DNA from: Longirhabdus pacifica
GTDB taxonomy: Bacteria > Bacillota > Bacilli > Paenibacillales > DSM-105158
DNA length: 64,000 nucleotides
Reading direction: 5' to 3'
Assembly (NCBI RefSeq): GCF_004115085.1
Contig: NZ_QXJP01000007.1
Span: forward strand, 62,001-126,000
Positions 28,413-38,054 of the stretch are shown here, one piece after another. Position numbers and translations under genes: made by a program. The notes below the pieces were generated by a model. It saw nothing but the letters and a program-made list of their open reading frames with translations. It made no database searches and was not told the origin of the DNA. The first letter of the stretch is position 1. Each line of letters begins with the position of its first letter.

Positions 28413-29123
28413 TCATGATTGACTTGATAATAGCAACCTGACAATTTGGAATGAATGTTCAGCCGCTAGTTTTGTAAACTCTGTAAAATTCACATCAGCA
28501 GCACCGTCCGCACGGTCAGACATGGAACGAATAATAACGAATGGGATATCGTTCATATCACACACTTGTGCAACAGCTGCCCCTTCCATCTCCGTACAGT
28601 CTCCATGTAAATGTTCGTGCAGCCACTGTACTTTTGTCCTATCCGCAATAAATTGGTCTCCTGACAGAATGGTACCCTTTATTACTTTTCCAGAAAAAGC
28701 TGCTTTACTAGCTTCATATGCTTTGTCCACTAGAAAACGATCTGCTGTGAAGGTTGACCTTTCATGAAAAGGAATGACCCCTCTTTCAAAGCCGAGTGGC
28801 GAAGCATCCATATCATGCTGCAAACAGTCAACACTAATGACAATATCACCAATATCCAATGCAGGATTTAATGCGCCTGCTACACCAGTGAAAATGATAG
28901 CTTCCACAGCAAATTTATCGATTAGTACTTGTGTACATACAGCAGCGTTCACTTTACCTACACCGCATTTACAAAGTACAATATCTTGTCCAAGCCAAGT
29001 GCCACTAATATAGTGTATACCTGCTATTTGAATGTTTTCTACTACGTTCATTTCTTCTTGAAAGTAGTGAATTTCTTCATCCATTGCTCCTATTATAGCA
29101 ATTTTATCCCATGAGGTTTTCAA
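28413..29123 (-). CDS. mtnN: 5'-methylthioadenosine/S-adenosylhomocysteine nucleosidase
   Basis: A 236-residue MTA/SAH nucleosidase (Pfs/MtnN), which cleaves adenine from methylthioadenosine and S-adenosylhomocysteine in methionine salvage and the LuxS route. IGAMDEE at the start carries the catalytic-type Glu. FTGVAGAL, TEMEGAAVAQVC and RSMSDRADG (catalytic Asp) are intact. Full length. It precedes its own terminator; ccpA lies upstream on the same strand with a 70-bp gap. The genome may hold another copy, which cannot be judged here. Confidence 0.93.
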   Translation of the reverse strand: MKTSWDKIAIIGAMDEEIHYFQEEMNVVENIQIAGIHYISGTWLGQDIVLCKCGVGKVNAAVCTQVLIDKFAVEAIIFTGVAGALNPALDIGDIVISVDCLQHDMDASPLGFERGVIPFHERSTFTADRFLVDKAYEASKAAFSGKVIKGTILSGDQFIADRTKVQWLHEHLHGDCTEMEGAAVAQVCDMNDIPFVIIRSMSDRADGAADVNFTEFTKLAAEHSFQIVRLLLSSQS

Positions 29124-29192
29124 TGTTGTTTCTCCCTTTCCACTTTACCGTAACCAACCGCTTTTTTTCTTTTCTGTTTCATTGTTTACTGT

Positions 29193-30194
29193 TTATTTCT
29201 TTAACGATTCCCGATAAATGAATTCATGCGGTAGTACGACTTTATCCATGTCCACTTTCTCATTGTTCATCAATTTCGTTAATAAACGCATGGATACTGC
29301 ACCAATATCATACATCGGCTGTGCTACAGCAGCTAATTTAGGGCGAACCATAGAACAAATTTTTGTATTACCAATACTCACGACAGAAATATCATCTGGT
29401 ACGGTTAGACCGTGTTCTTGTATTTTATGTATGGCACCAATCGCCATCTCATCTGTTGCAGAAAGAACAGCTGTTGGTCGATCCGATAAGGATAAAAATT
29501 TACCCATAATGTCCATACCTGAATCATAACGGTAGTTGCCTATTAGTACCAAATCATCCTTCAAAGAAATATCGTAAGCTTCCATTGCTTTTTTATACCC
29601 TTGGAAGCGCGCCATTCCGTTGGCGTAATCTTCTAATTTCCCGCAGATCATAGCTATTCTACGGTGGCCTTTTTCAATCAGCATTTTTACAGCATCGTAA
29701 GCTGCCTTTTCATGATCAATATCGACGAACGGGAATTTTTGCTGAGAATCCATCGTCGCACACAGCACTATCGGTACAGACGTCGTTTGAAACGCATGGA
29801 CATGATCTTCTGTGACAGTACCACCCATAAATAGCAATCCGTCCACTTGTTTCTCTAATAACGTATTAATTACCGTAATTTCTTTTTCTTTTTTCTTATC
29901 CGCATTACATAGAATGATATTGTAATTGTACATGTTGGCAATATCTTCAATCCCTCTTGCTACTTCAGCAAAAATGGAATTCGATATGTCTGGAATGACA
30001 ACACCGACTGTGGTTGTTTTTTTGCTTGCTAATCCTCTTGCCACAGCATTAGGACGATATCCAAGGCGTTCAATCGCCTCATATACTTTTTTCCTTGTTT
30101 GCGGTTTTACATTCGGGTTATTGTTGACGACTCTGGAAACAGTCGCCATGGACACGGCTGCTTCTCTAGCTACATCATAAATGGTAACGGTCAC
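29193..30194 (-). CDS. ccpA: Catabolite control protein A
   Basis: A 333-residue LacI-family regulator. The N-terminal helix-turn-helix (TIYDVAREAAVSMATVSRVV) and hinge (RPNAVARGLASKKT) are typical of CcpA, as are GVVIPDISNSIFAEVARGIED and the C-terminal core. With HPr-Ser-P it binds cre sites to repress or activate carbon genes. Two cre-like sites are seen in this window, before acsA and before the FadH-like gene. Its position downstream of acsA matches B. subtilis synteny. Confidence 0.95.
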   Translation of the reverse strand: MTVTIYDVAREAAVSMATVSRVVNNNPNVKPQTRKKVYEAIERLGYRPNAVARGLASKKTTTVGVVIPDISNSIFAEVARGIEDIANMYNYNIILCNADKKKEKEITVINTLLEKQVDGLLFMGGTVTEDHVHAFQTTSVPIVLCATMDSQQKFPFVDIDHEKAAYDAVKMLIEKGHRRIAMICGKLEDYANGMARFQGYKKAMEAYDISLKDDLVLIGNYRYDSGMDIMGKFLSLSDRPTAVLSATDEMAIGAIHKIQEHGLTVPDDISVVSIGNTKICSMVRPKLAAVAQPMYDIGAVSMRLLTKLMNNEKVDMDKVVLPHEFIYRESLKK

Positions 30195-30249
30195 TATTCA
30201 ATCTCTCCAATTTATTATTTTTTTTTTGCCTTTTGACGTTCGTATCATG

Positions 30250-30699
30250 TTATGAAAATATTGTTTTACATTTATTATTGCAATAACTAAACCATTGCTT
30301 CACCGGTGGGAGTGATAAAATAATTACGGCTATCATTGCTCCTATCGTATCATTTCGTATATCATACCAATCTGCCATTCTTCCTTCAACAAAAGTTTGA
30401 TGGTATTCATCGCTTAATCCATATAACACGCATAAACCAACGGTGATTAGTTTACTTATAACAGGATGAAAAGTATTAGCTAAAGCCCAATAATAAGTCA
30501 CTGCTAAAGTAAAGTAAGCCACTAGATGACCCCAATTGAAACTATCCATCCAAGGCACCCATTGCTGGAAAGCAGTCAACCATGTGTTCAACGATTGATC
30601 AGGTTGATCAGATAAATAATAGATCATGGACATCACGATGAAGGCAGGTGCCCACCTCACTATAAAAACCTTCCATTTATTTTGCATGGATAAGTTCAA
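30250..30699 (-). CDS. VanZ-family membrane protein
   Basis: A 149-residue VanZ-like integral membrane protein with four hydrophobic helices. MSMIYYLSDQP near the N-terminus, FNWGHLVAYFTLAVTYYW and LSDEYHQTFVEGRMADWYDIRNDTIG match the family's conserved SSQ-like, H and DEhhQ.F..GR...D...N..G patterns. Function is unknown beyond VanZ's link to teicoplanin resistance. The TTG at 30699 overlaps the preceding PfpI gene by 23 bp and has AAGG upstream; ATG 30687 is an alternative. Probably translationally coupled. Confidence 0.8.
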   Translation of the reverse strand: MNLSMQNKWKVFIVRWAPAFIVMSMIYYLSDQPDQSLNTWLTAFQQWVPWMDSFNWGHLVAYFTLAVTYYWALANTFHPVISKLITVGLCVLYGLSDEYHQTFVEGRMADWYDIRNDTIGAMIAVIILSLPPVKQWFSYCNNKCKTIFS

Positions 30700-31204
30700 T
30701 AAACGCCTTCATAAAAGCAGGGAGATCTGGTGGTCTTCGTCCTGAAACAATGTTTCTATCCACAACGACTTCTTCATCTACCCAGTTTGCACCAGCATGA
30801 ATTAAATCGTCTTTGATCCCAGGTGTAGAGGTCATCGTATAACCTTTACAAATATTAGCGGAAGAGAGAACCCACCCAGCGTGACAAATATGAGCTATCG
30901 GCTTTTCATTTTGATGGAACTGTTTCGTAAGTTCCAATACCCGCTCATAACGACGGAGTTTGTCTGGAGCCCAGCCCCCTGGTATGTATAATGCATCATA
31001 GTCACTTTCTTCTACTTGCGAAAAATCAAAATCACTTTCTATAGGAACACCATATTTTCCAACGTATGTATGCTTTGCTTTCGGTCCTACGATATCCACA
31101 CATGCACCTGCTTCTCGTAAACGTAAAACAGGGTACCACATTTCCAAATCTTCAAATTCTATATCAACAAAAGCCAACACTTTCTTCCCTTGTAGATTCA
31201 TCAT
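30677..31204 (-). CDS. DJ-1/PfpI family protein
   Basis: A 175-residue class I glutamine-amidotransferase-like protein of the DJ-1/PfpI superfamily. The nucleophile elbow AHICHAGW holds the conserved Cys near residue 112. YDALYIPGGWAPD contains the preceding conserved glycine turn, and FEDLEMWYP a Glu near residue 17. Family members are deglycases, chaperones or intracellular proteases; which applies cannot be told. GGAGG precedes the start. Confidence 0.85.
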   Translation of the reverse strand: MMNLQGKKVLAFVDIEFEDLEMWYPVLRLREAGACVDIVGPKAKHTYVGKYGVPIESDFDFSQVEESDYDALYIPGGWAPDKLRRYERVLELTKQFHQNEKPIAHICHAGWVLSSANICKGYTMTSTPGIKDDLIHAGANWVDEEVVVDRNIVSGRRPPDLPAFMKAFIELIHAK

Positions 31205-31440
31205 CTACCTCCTTCATGTCTTATATACATCAAATCATAAATGATTTCAAATAACCAGCAGTTAGAACAATATAAGTAAGAAAAGCGCACTGACTTTGTT
31301 TTGTTTCCTAAAGGTGTTATTTTTTCATTTATGTTTTTTTTCAAGTTATATATTTAAATTATAGCATGAAAATACGATATCCTCTATTGTTGGACAAAAT
31401 CGCTTCTAATATAATCATAACATTCTAATTTGGGTGCATA

Positions 31441-31504
31441 CAAAATCTTTACGCCTGGCTACTGAGGCGTAAACCTGGTTCTCATTATTTGTTCATTTTA
31501 TATA
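31441..31504 (-). repeat. Truncated palindromic repeat element
   Basis: The core TTTACGCCT...AGGCGTAAA (31448-31473) and one outer arm (TTATTTGTTCATTTTATA, degenerate) of the repeat family. The other arm and the trailing hairpin are missing. It lies in the 425-bp gap between the PfpI and FadH-like genes, which otherwise holds only AT-rich sequence and a terminator. Confidence 0.6.
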
Positions 31505-31532
31505 AAAAAAAGGACCTCCTAGAGATCCTTTT
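31504..31532 (-). terminator. Terminator of the FadH-like gene
   Basis: Minus-strand AAAGGATCTC / GAGGTCCTTT stem with a 3-nt loop, then eight T. It lies about 100 bp beyond the stop codon. Confidence 0.75.
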
Positions 31533-31629
31533 CGTGTTTCAAGTATTTTATTTAAAGTCAATAATATGAAGTCATTGGCTGGCAAAAGACTTTAAGCACA
31601 AAGTACATCATATTAAGTACATGATGATC

Positions 31630-33630
31630 TTATATCTTTCTTGCTATTTTTGCCCCTTCGTAAATGGCTCGCTTCGCATCTAATTGTCCTGCTTTTTTCG
31701 CACCGCCAATCACGTGTACTGGTATACGACCCTCTAGCTTATTTTGCAATCGATTATCGGAAGTACTGCCTGCTGCCACAATCACTGTATCCGCCTCAAT
31801 AAGCTGTTGCTGTCCATCTTTACTGACTATAATTCCTTCTGGAACAATGCGATCGTACTCTATGCCACCTATCATGTTGACACCTTCGCGTTTTAAATCA
31901 GATAATACAGCCCAACGTGTCGTTTTGCCAAGTCCTTCGCCAAACTTATCGCCTCTTCTTAACAGTGTAATTTGACGACCACTATGTTGATACGCCACTG
32001 CCGCCGCATTATCTACAATACCGTAGTGCATTAAATATTGTCCTGTTTGTGAGCTAAATGACTCATTTTGCAGTAAGAAATGAGAAATATCGCAAGCGAT
32101 ACCCCCCCCACCAATGATGGCGACTTTTTCTCCTACCATAGCTCTTCCTTCGAAGACACTACTATACATCGTGACATGAGGGAGATCTATCCCAGGAATT
32201 TGAGGTACACGTGGTACTACACCCGTAGCCAAAACAACGTCGTCAAATCCCTCGTCTAATAACATCTGTTCATTCACTTCACAACCTAAGCGAACATCCA
32301 CTTCATATTTTTCAAACTGTGTGGTGTAATACCTTAATGTCTCATTAAACTCTTGCTTTCCAGGTACTTGTACTGCGTAAAGGAGTTGCCCACCAATTTC
32401 TTTATTTTTTTCGAACAAGACAACATTGTGGCCTCTTTCTCCTAATACACGGGCCGCTTCCATTCCTGCTGGCCCTCCACCAATGACGGCGACTTTTTTC
32501 TTCTCATTCACAGGCTGAATTTCCCATTCTACTTCTCTACCTACCATCGGGTTGACAAGACAAGAAGCCGGGATACCTTGGAACACATGATCAAGACAAG
32601 CTTGGTTACAAGCAATACACGTATTGACATCGTCATACTGCTCTTCCTTACTCTTATTCACTATATGTGCATCTGCAAGTAATGGCCGCGCCATGGAAAC
32701 CAAGTCACATTGTTGGTCAGAAAGTATTTTGTCTGCTAAACGAACATCATTTATTCGATTACTAGCAATGACAGGAACGTTAACAGCATCTTTAATTTTT
32801 TTAGCGACCCATACGTACGATGCACGTGGTACGCTCATGTAAATCGTAGGTACTTTGGATTCGTGCCAACCAATACCTATATTTAATGCATCTACCTCAA
32901 CTTCTTCTAGCATCTTAGCAAATTGTACCGTCTCTTCCATCGTCGTGCTGTCAGGGATTAAGTCTAGACCTGACATGCGGAAAATAACAGGGAAATCATC
33001 TCCCACAGCTTCACGGACAGCTTTTGCAACTTCCACTCCAAAGCGCGCACGCTTCTCGAAACTACCACCCCACTCATCTGTACGAATGTTCGTTACTGGA
33101 GATAAAAATTGATTAATTAAATAGCCTTCGGAACCCATAATTTCTACAGCATCAAACCCCGCTTTTTTCGCAAGTTTCGCACTATTCGCAAAATAGCCTA
33201 TAGTTTGCTCCACTTCTTCGGCAGTTAACGCTTTTGGCACATCTGGATTAATTGGTGCTTGCAATGCGGATGGCGCAACATTAGGGTGCCCTGTCATCAT
33301 AGAGTAGGCATATCGTCCAGTATGAAATAATTGCATGGCAATCTTTCCATTTTCACGATGTACCGCTTCCGTTATTGCGCTTAAAGGTTCAATATGCTCT
33401 TCTTTGTAAGCATTCACGTAGTGCCCGCCTGCTCCACCTTCCGGACATACACCAATACCACCTGTAATGATTAACCCTACTCCACCTTTTGCTCTTTCTG
33501 CATAAAATTGTGCAAGACGGTTTACACCATCATCTAATGCCTCTAACGCCACATGCATTGATCCCATAATAATTCTATTCGGTATCGTCATGCCTGCTAA
33601 TGTCATCGGTTGAAAAACATGATGCAGCAT
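31630..33630 (-). CDS. Old-yellow-enzyme/FadH-like NADH:flavin oxidoreductase
   Basis: A 666-residue iron-sulfur flavoprotein of the 2,4-dienoyl-CoA reductase / NADH:flavin oxidoreductase family. An FMN-binding TIM barrel (residues 1-350) is followed by a 4Fe-4S cluster motif C-x2-C-x3-C-x11-C in CIACNQACLDHV, an FAD site VIGGGPAGMEAARVLGERG and an NAD(P) site AIIGGGGIACD. A role in unsaturated fatty-acid beta-oxidation fits the family, but related reductases act on other enoates. ATG 33630 is chosen for AGGAGG 6-7 nt upstream. A near-perfect cre site lies 101 bp upstream. Confidence 0.88.
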   Translation of the reverse strand: MLHHVFQPMTLAGMTIPNRIIMGSMHVALEALDDGVNRLAQFYAERAKGGVGLIITGGIGVCPEGGAGGHYVNAYKEEHIEPLSAITEAVHRENGKIAMQLFHTGRYAYSMMTGHPNVAPSALQAPINPDVPKALTAEEVEQTIGYFANSAKLAKKAGFDAVEIMGSEGYLINQFLSPVTNIRTDEWGGSFEKRARFGVEVAKAVREAVGDDFPVIFRMSGLDLIPDSTTMEETVQFAKMLEEVEVDALNIGIGWHESKVPTIYMSVPRASYVWVAKKIKDAVNVPVIASNRINDVRLADKILSDQQCDLVSMARPLLADAHIVNKSKEEQYDDVNTCIACNQACLDHVFQGIPASCLVNPMVGREVEWEIQPVNEKKKVAVIGGGPAGMEAARVLGERGHNVVLFEKNKEIGGQLLYAVQVPGKQEFNETLRYYTTQFEKYEVDVRLGCEVNEQMLLDEGFDDVVLATGVVPRVPQIPGIDLPHVTMYSSVFEGRAMVGEKVAIIGGGGIACDISHFLLQNESFSSQTGQYLMHYGIVDNAAAVAYQHSGRQITLLRRGDKFGEGLGKTTRWAVLSDLKREGVNMIGGIEYDRIVPEGIIVSKDGQQQLIEADTVIVAAGSTSDNRLQNKLEGRIPVHVIGGAKKAGQLDAKRAIYEGAKIARKI

Positions 33631-33730
33631 CCAATTCCTCCTTTTCACTATTCAACTAGTTTTTAAACGTTGTCATATTGGTTAGACATAAAAAAGTGAC
33701 TATATTTCTATTCTATTCATAAATATTCGC

Positions 33731-33744
33731 TGTAAGCGCTTTAA
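33731..33744 (-). promoter_or_regulatory. cre site upstream of the FadH-like gene
   Basis: TTAAAGCGCTTACA (minus strand) matches the CcpA operator consensus TGWAANCGNTNWCA at 13 of 14 positions. It lies in the short gap between the phage holin gene and the FadH-like start, where a promoter would be expected. Confidence 0.6.
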
Positions 33745-33759
33745 ATCCTGCTTTTTTCT

Positions 33760-34017
33760 TTATTTTGTTGATGAGCGCTTTTCCGCCAATGTCTTCGTAC
33801 TACTATATAGACCACTTGCTGCTAATCCTAGTGCGATTCCAACAAGAATGCCTTCGTTCATGTTATGGGGAGCAACGTAAAAAATACCCGCTAATACTCC
33901 AAGTAGTATGGCAATGAATGGGGCAAACCTTTGTGGTAATCCTATTGCTTTAGTCATGCTAACTAATCCGACAATTAACGGCAAAATAGCAATATCATAT
34001 ACTTGTATATCCATCAT
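33760..34017 (-). CDS. Phage holin-like protein
   Basis: An 85-residue protein with two to three hydrophobic segments and a basic tail (AEKRSSTK). The opening MDIQVYDIAILPLIVGLVSM and RFAPFIAILLGVLAG resemble holins of Bacillus prophages. It would form lesions letting the adjacent amidase reach the wall. GGAGA precedes the start. It is the last gene of the tail locus, immediately after the amidase. Confidence 0.75.
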   Translation of the reverse strand: MMDIQVYDIAILPLIVGLVSMTKAIGLPQRFAPFIAILLGVLAGIFYVAPHNMNEGILVGIALGLAASGLYSSTKTLAEKRSSTK

Positions 34018-34033
34018 ATTATCTCCTATCCTG

Positions 34034-34762
34034 TTATCTTACAAAAGCAGCATATCCTTCTTTTTTAAGCCTTGCTTGTAACTCCATCGCTTTCTGTTTG
34101 CTTCGAAATGCGCCCACTTGTACGCGATACCATGTATCTACATCATGACCTTCTTCCTCTTGATGTTCGTCTTGAAGAGGATCTTCATGCTCTGGTTGCT
34201 TCTTTGGAATTAAACGATACATTTCCACTAAAGCTTGTACGATGGAGTTAGCACAAGTTTGTTGATATCGTTCGCTTTTCAAAAGAGACGCTGCTTCTCG
34301 ATTGGTCATAAATTCACATTCTACTAATATCGCTGTCATATGCGTCTCACGTAGCACGTGAAAGTCTGCTAGCTTCACGCCACGATCTTTACGTTTTGTT
34401 TGTTGAATGAATTGTTGCTGCACACATCTGGCTAATTGCAGTGCTTCTGAAGGCTTGGATATATGAACAAATGTTTCGATGCCGCTCACGTTGTTCCAGT
34501 CGCCTTTACCAAAAGCGTTGGCATGAATAGAAATAAATACATCCGCATGCCATTCATTTGCTGTATTACTTCTTTCTATAAGTGGAACATCTCTTTCATC
34601 TGAGTGTGTAAACAGCACTTCCACTTTTTCATAGTGTAATAGTTTTTCTCTTACGTATTTTGCTACAGCGCTATTGAATTGGTATTCTCTTAACGTACCG
34701 TCAGGAGTACGTTTACCAGCTGTCAAGTAACCATGACCTGCATCCATGACAATTTTCTGCAC
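34034..34762 (-). CDS. N-acetylmuramoyl-L-alanine amidase (endolysin)
   Basis: A 242-residue zinc amidase of the Amidase_3 type followed by a short SPOR-like domain. VMDAGHG carries the first zinc ligand His, REYQFN the Glu, FISIHANAF the second His, and ILVECEFMTN the catalytic Glu. The C-terminal WYRVQVGAFRSKQKAMEL to YAAFVR is a SPOR-like glycan-binding repeat. Translation starts at GTG 34762, with GGGAGGG 9 nt upstream inside the end of the preceding gene; the longer reading with an ATG in BhlA is rejected. It should release the tail particles by lysis. Confidence 0.88.
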   Translation of the reverse strand: MQKIVMDAGHGYLTAGKRTPDGTLREYQFNSAVAKYVREKLLHYEKVEVLFTHSDERDVPLIERSNTANEWHADVFISIHANAFGKGDWNNVSGIETFVHISKPSEALQLARCVQQQFIQQTKRKDRGVKLADFHVLRETHMTAILVECEFMTNREAASLLKSERYQQTCANSIVQALVEMYRLIPKKQPEHEDPLQDEHQEEEGHDVDTWYRVQVGAFRSKQKAMELQARLKKEGYAAFVR

Positions 34763-34766
34763 TATA

Positions 34767-35027
34767 TTATTCCCTCCCGTCAAGCTTCTGTTCGATATCA
34801 AGAATTTTGTCGATAATGATGTCATATTTCTCTGCAAACTTATTGAGCAAAGTATAGTATCTTTTGGATCTTTCTTCGTGCTCTTTTCGCATGCTCGCTA
34901 TTTCTTTACGGTAAACCTCTTCCCGCTGCGTATGTGTCCGTAGCGTCCAGTAAAAAAGGGAAACAAAAAGGACCGCGAACGGTCCATAGATGCTAAAGAA
35001 GTCAATAAAATCGTTGCTTATATCCAT
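34767..35027 (-). CDS. BhlA/UviB-family holin-like protein
   Basis: An 86-residue protein with one N-terminal hydrophobic helix (FFSIYGPFAVLFVSLFYWTL) and a long charged, probably coiled-coil C-terminus ending EQKLDGRE. This is the plan of BhlA/UviB holin-like peptides in Bacillus prophages and clostridial bacteriocin loci. AGGAGGTC precedes the ATG. Together with the second holin and amidase it forms a lysis cassette. Confidence 0.8.
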   Translation of the reverse strand: MDISNDFIDFFSIYGPFAVLFVSLFYWTLRTHTQREEVYRKEIASMRKEHEERSKRYYTLLNKFAEKYDIIIDKILDIEQKLDGRE

Positions 35028-35071
35028 ACCACTGACCTCCTATGTTATTTTCTATCGTTTTGCTACAACAT

Positions 35072-38038
35072 TTATTCTACGGCAATCCATTTAAACGTAA
35101 CTTTACCGTTAAGAATATTATCATGAGCACCTTCATGAGAAAATTTAAAACCATTCGTCCTTGAATATAGTGAAATACTGTCAAGATACCTCGTGTGTAT
35201 ACTACTATTGTCAAAGATCTCACCAAATTTAAAAATACCTTGTGAAGAGAATGACCCCCCAAAATAAACCGCACTTCCTGGGGTCACCAATCTATAAGGA
35301 TTTACATTATAATCTGAATCGATTCCATACACTCTAATGATAGAGGGACTAAATGGCAAAGAAGAAATGGTAATAGCATCACTATATGTTGAACTTATAT
35401 CAAGTTCAAACGTTCCTTGCGCGTGCCTTTTCCCCGTAGTTATTTTTTTAATTGCCGCTGCCATTTGTGAAAATGATTGATTTTCATTGGCACTTTGTCC
35501 CATGTCAGTAATAGCGGCAGCGATCTTCTTTTTCCCATCACTGACATTTTGAAAAAGTTCTGATAGTGCTCCTTCTATATTGTTTGATGCAAAATAATTT
35601 TTTGAATCTTTAATAGTAATATGCTCAGCTCCATAGGATTTCGGAACCTTACATATCTCTACCGCCTCAATTAGTGTTTTCCCGCTTCCTTTATAATTAC
35701 AAACAAATACGAGATCAAAGTAACTTGCTCCCGGTTCAAATTTGTGATGATCTCCTTGCGTTGCTGTATTATAACCTGTAATGGAACCTTCGAAAATTTG
35801 TGACTCTGTTTGCTGTGGACTTACCGTCACTCCATTCGCTATGAAGTAGTTATATGCCGTTGCTTTATCACTAGAGATATTGTTAAAGTGATGATCTAAT
35901 GCTGCCTGACCTGCAAAAAATTTACCATTTCCATCTAACTTCCTCATTCTCACTCTACCAATGTATTTACTTTCTGGATCGATCGGCATCTGCATACGTG
36001 CTTTGATCCACATGTCTCCATCTATTATCATACCTTTATGTTCACTAGAGTAATAAAACTTTTTAGTGTCATTCCCATCTCTCCAATAAATAAGCGATGA
36101 CCAGTCATTGTTTCCTAATATGAAATTGCTCCCTTGATGTACTAGCTCTTTCTGTCTTATATTTGGTATACGACAGACTTCGATGGATTCAATTAATGTG
36201 GATACATTTTCTCCCTCGGGATAGAAGTTGCAAAGCAATACAAGATCAAAATAACTTGCATTTGGATCAAACTTATGATCATTACTTTCATCTGGAGCAT
36301 TGTACCCAGAGATTCTACCTTCAAATATAAGGGATTTGTTTGTAGTGGCATTATATTCTGCTAGTCCATACTCCGATATAAAATAATTGTACGAATGAGC
36401 TTGATCACTTCTAAATTCATTTAATTTTTCATTTAGTGCAATTTGACCAGCATAAAAACGTCCTTTTCCGCTTAGTGGTCTTACTTTTACTCTTCCTACA
36501 TACATACTATCTGGATCGATGGGCATTTGCATCCGAACTTTTAAAAATGCCTTACCTTCTACGACCATTCCCATGTCGTTTCCATCATTTTTATAGTAGT
36601 AAGTTGCGTTTTCTGTATTACTATAAATAAGAGAAGACCAATCTGTATTGCCTAAGAAAAAATCGTTCCCATGACTTGCATCCCTTAGAGCGAGCGCTTG
36701 TCCGTTGTATGTGATGGCTGACTCTGTCAATTCTAACTTAGAGGCCTTACTTCCACTACTCGCATCAATAACCGTGTTTCCTTTTATCGTAGGTATTCTA
36801 GCTTCTTTGCTGTAGACGGCTCCATGTTCGTCCCTAACTACTACACTGTTTTTATCATTCAGTTTATATACTTCTAATGATTCAATTAGCGTGGAAGCAT
36901 TGGGATCTAACTCAGACAGACTTCCACCAGCTTTAATAAAGTTACAGATTATAGAAATGTCAAAGTACTTTGCAGTGGGATCAAATTTTTGATGATTTCC
37001 TTCTTTTTCATGATTGTATCCTGTAATGAGTCCTTCTGCGGAAGATGACGGAGAAAATGTATTGGATATTGTAATAAAATAGTTGTATACGACGGCTTTA
37101 TCAGTAGAGTTTATTTCATTTTTTTGTTCATCTAGTGGAATCTGTCCAGCATAGGTGTATCCATTACCAGTCAGCTTGCGCGCTTTTATTTTACCAATAT
37201 ATACGCCTTGCCCATCTACTGGCATTTGCATGCGTAATTTCATCCATAGTTCCCCGTTTACTTGCAATCCTTTTGCTATTACACTTCCGTTGCTATCTTT
37301 TAATTCTTTGTAGTGAATCGGTTGGGGATTTTGTTGTGAATTTTTACTTTCATAAGAATATATGGACTGTTGCCATTGCTGCCATTGTTCATTTGCAATA
37401 GAAAACTGTTCACTTACTTGACTTCCTTTATACGTCAAACCATGTTCTGTAATCTCTAGTTTCGACTGTTTTTCATCGCTACTCGCATCGAGAATGGTTG
37501 TTCCTTTTATCGTGGTTGTATCAGGCTCATAGTCTACATGCGGTGCCTTATCCATCTTATATACTTCTAGTGCTTGTATTTGCCATGTACCTTTGCCTTT
37601 ACATATGATACCGATATTGAAATACTTAGCATCAGGATGAAATTGATGATGTGTGTGATCACCCAGTGCATGTTGACCTGTGATCATCCCTTCAACATAT
37701 TGTTCTTGATTTGTCGGCAATGCAATTTCATTCACTACGAAGTTATTGTACTCATTTGAACATTCTTCAAAAGATTCATTTAATCCGATTTGCCCTATCG
37801 CTATCGTCCCACCACTATTACTTACACTTTTTACTTTGACTCTCCCTACATATACACTCTGCGGGTCTACTGGCATTTCCATTGCAAGTTTAAGTGAAAC
37901 TTCATTCGTTGCTATGACGGTGACACCATTTTGACCTACTTCACATTTTTCACCTGCTGCCTTAGTTTGAACATCACTTATGTTGTCTCCCCAGTCAGCT
38001 TGATCTAACAATACGAATTTACTTTTTACCATGGACAT
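35072..38038 (-). CDS. Tailocin tail fibre with four internal repeats
   Basis: A 988-residue structural protein. About four copies of a 170-190 residue module make up residues 1-810, each with a DW/QW start, a MQMPID/V segment, a Y(V/I)G(R/K)(V/I)K strand, a HKFDP..YFD turn and an (A/S)(L/I)EV ending. A linker NIEGALSELFQNVSDGKKKI and FSQMAAAIKKIT, common in PBSX-type fibres, leads to a unique C-terminal domain of about 115 residues likely to bind the receptor. Position between baseplate and lysis genes supports fibre function. AGGAGGAAAG precedes the ATG. An upstream terminator may reduce its expression. Confidence 0.75.
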   Translation of the reverse strand: MSMVKSKFVLLDQADWGDNISDVQTKAAGEKCEVGQNGVTVIATNEVSLKLAMEMPVDPQSVYVGRVKVKSVSNSGGTIAIGQIGLNESFEECSNEYNNFVVNEIALPTNQEQYVEGMITGQHALGDHTHHQFHPDAKYFNIGIICKGKGTWQIQALEVYKMDKAPHVDYEPDTTTIKGTTILDASSDEKQSKLEITEHGLTYKGSQVSEQFSIANEQWQQWQQSIYSYESKNSQQNPQPIHYKELKDSNGSVIAKGLQVNGELWMKLRMQMPVDGQGVYIGKIKARKLTGNGYTYAGQIPLDEQKNEINSTDKAVVYNYFITISNTFSPSSSAEGLITGYNHEKEGNHQKFDPTAKYFDISIICNFIKAGGSLSELDPNASTLIESLEVYKLNDKNSVVVRDEHGAVYSKEARIPTIKGNTVIDASSGSKASKLELTESAITYNGQALALRDASHGNDFFLGNTDWSSLIYSNTENATYYYKNDGNDMGMVVEGKAFLKVRMQMPIDPDSMYVGRVKVRPLSGKGRFYAGQIALNEKLNEFRSDQAHSYNYFISEYGLAEYNATTNKSLIFEGRISGYNAPDESNDHKFDPNASYFDLVLLCNFYPEGENVSTLIESIEVCRIPNIRQKELVHQGSNFILGNNDWSSLIYWRDGNDTKKFYYSSEHKGMIIDGDMWIKARMQMPIDPESKYIGRVRMRKLDGNGKFFAGQAALDHHFNNISSDKATAYNYFIANGVTVSPQQTESQIFEGSITGYNTATQGDHHKFEPGASYFDLVFVCNYKGSGKTLIEAVEICKVPKSYGAEHITIKDSKNYFASNNIEGALSELFQNVSDGKKKIAAAITDMGQSANENQSFSQMAAAIKKITTGKRHAQGTFELDISSTYSDAITISSLPFSPSIIRVYGIDSDYNVNPYRLVTPGSAVYFGGSFSSQGIFKFGEIFDNSSIHTRYLDSISLYSRTNGFKFSHEGAHDNILNGKVTFKWIAVE

Positions 38039-38054
38039 TGCTGCTTTCCTCCTT

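Noticed and set aside
23232..29192. Enzymatic A component next to the protective-antigen-like gene
   Set aside because: Flanking genes are acsA, mtnN and ccpA. No ADP-ribosyltransferase or metalloprotease frame is present.
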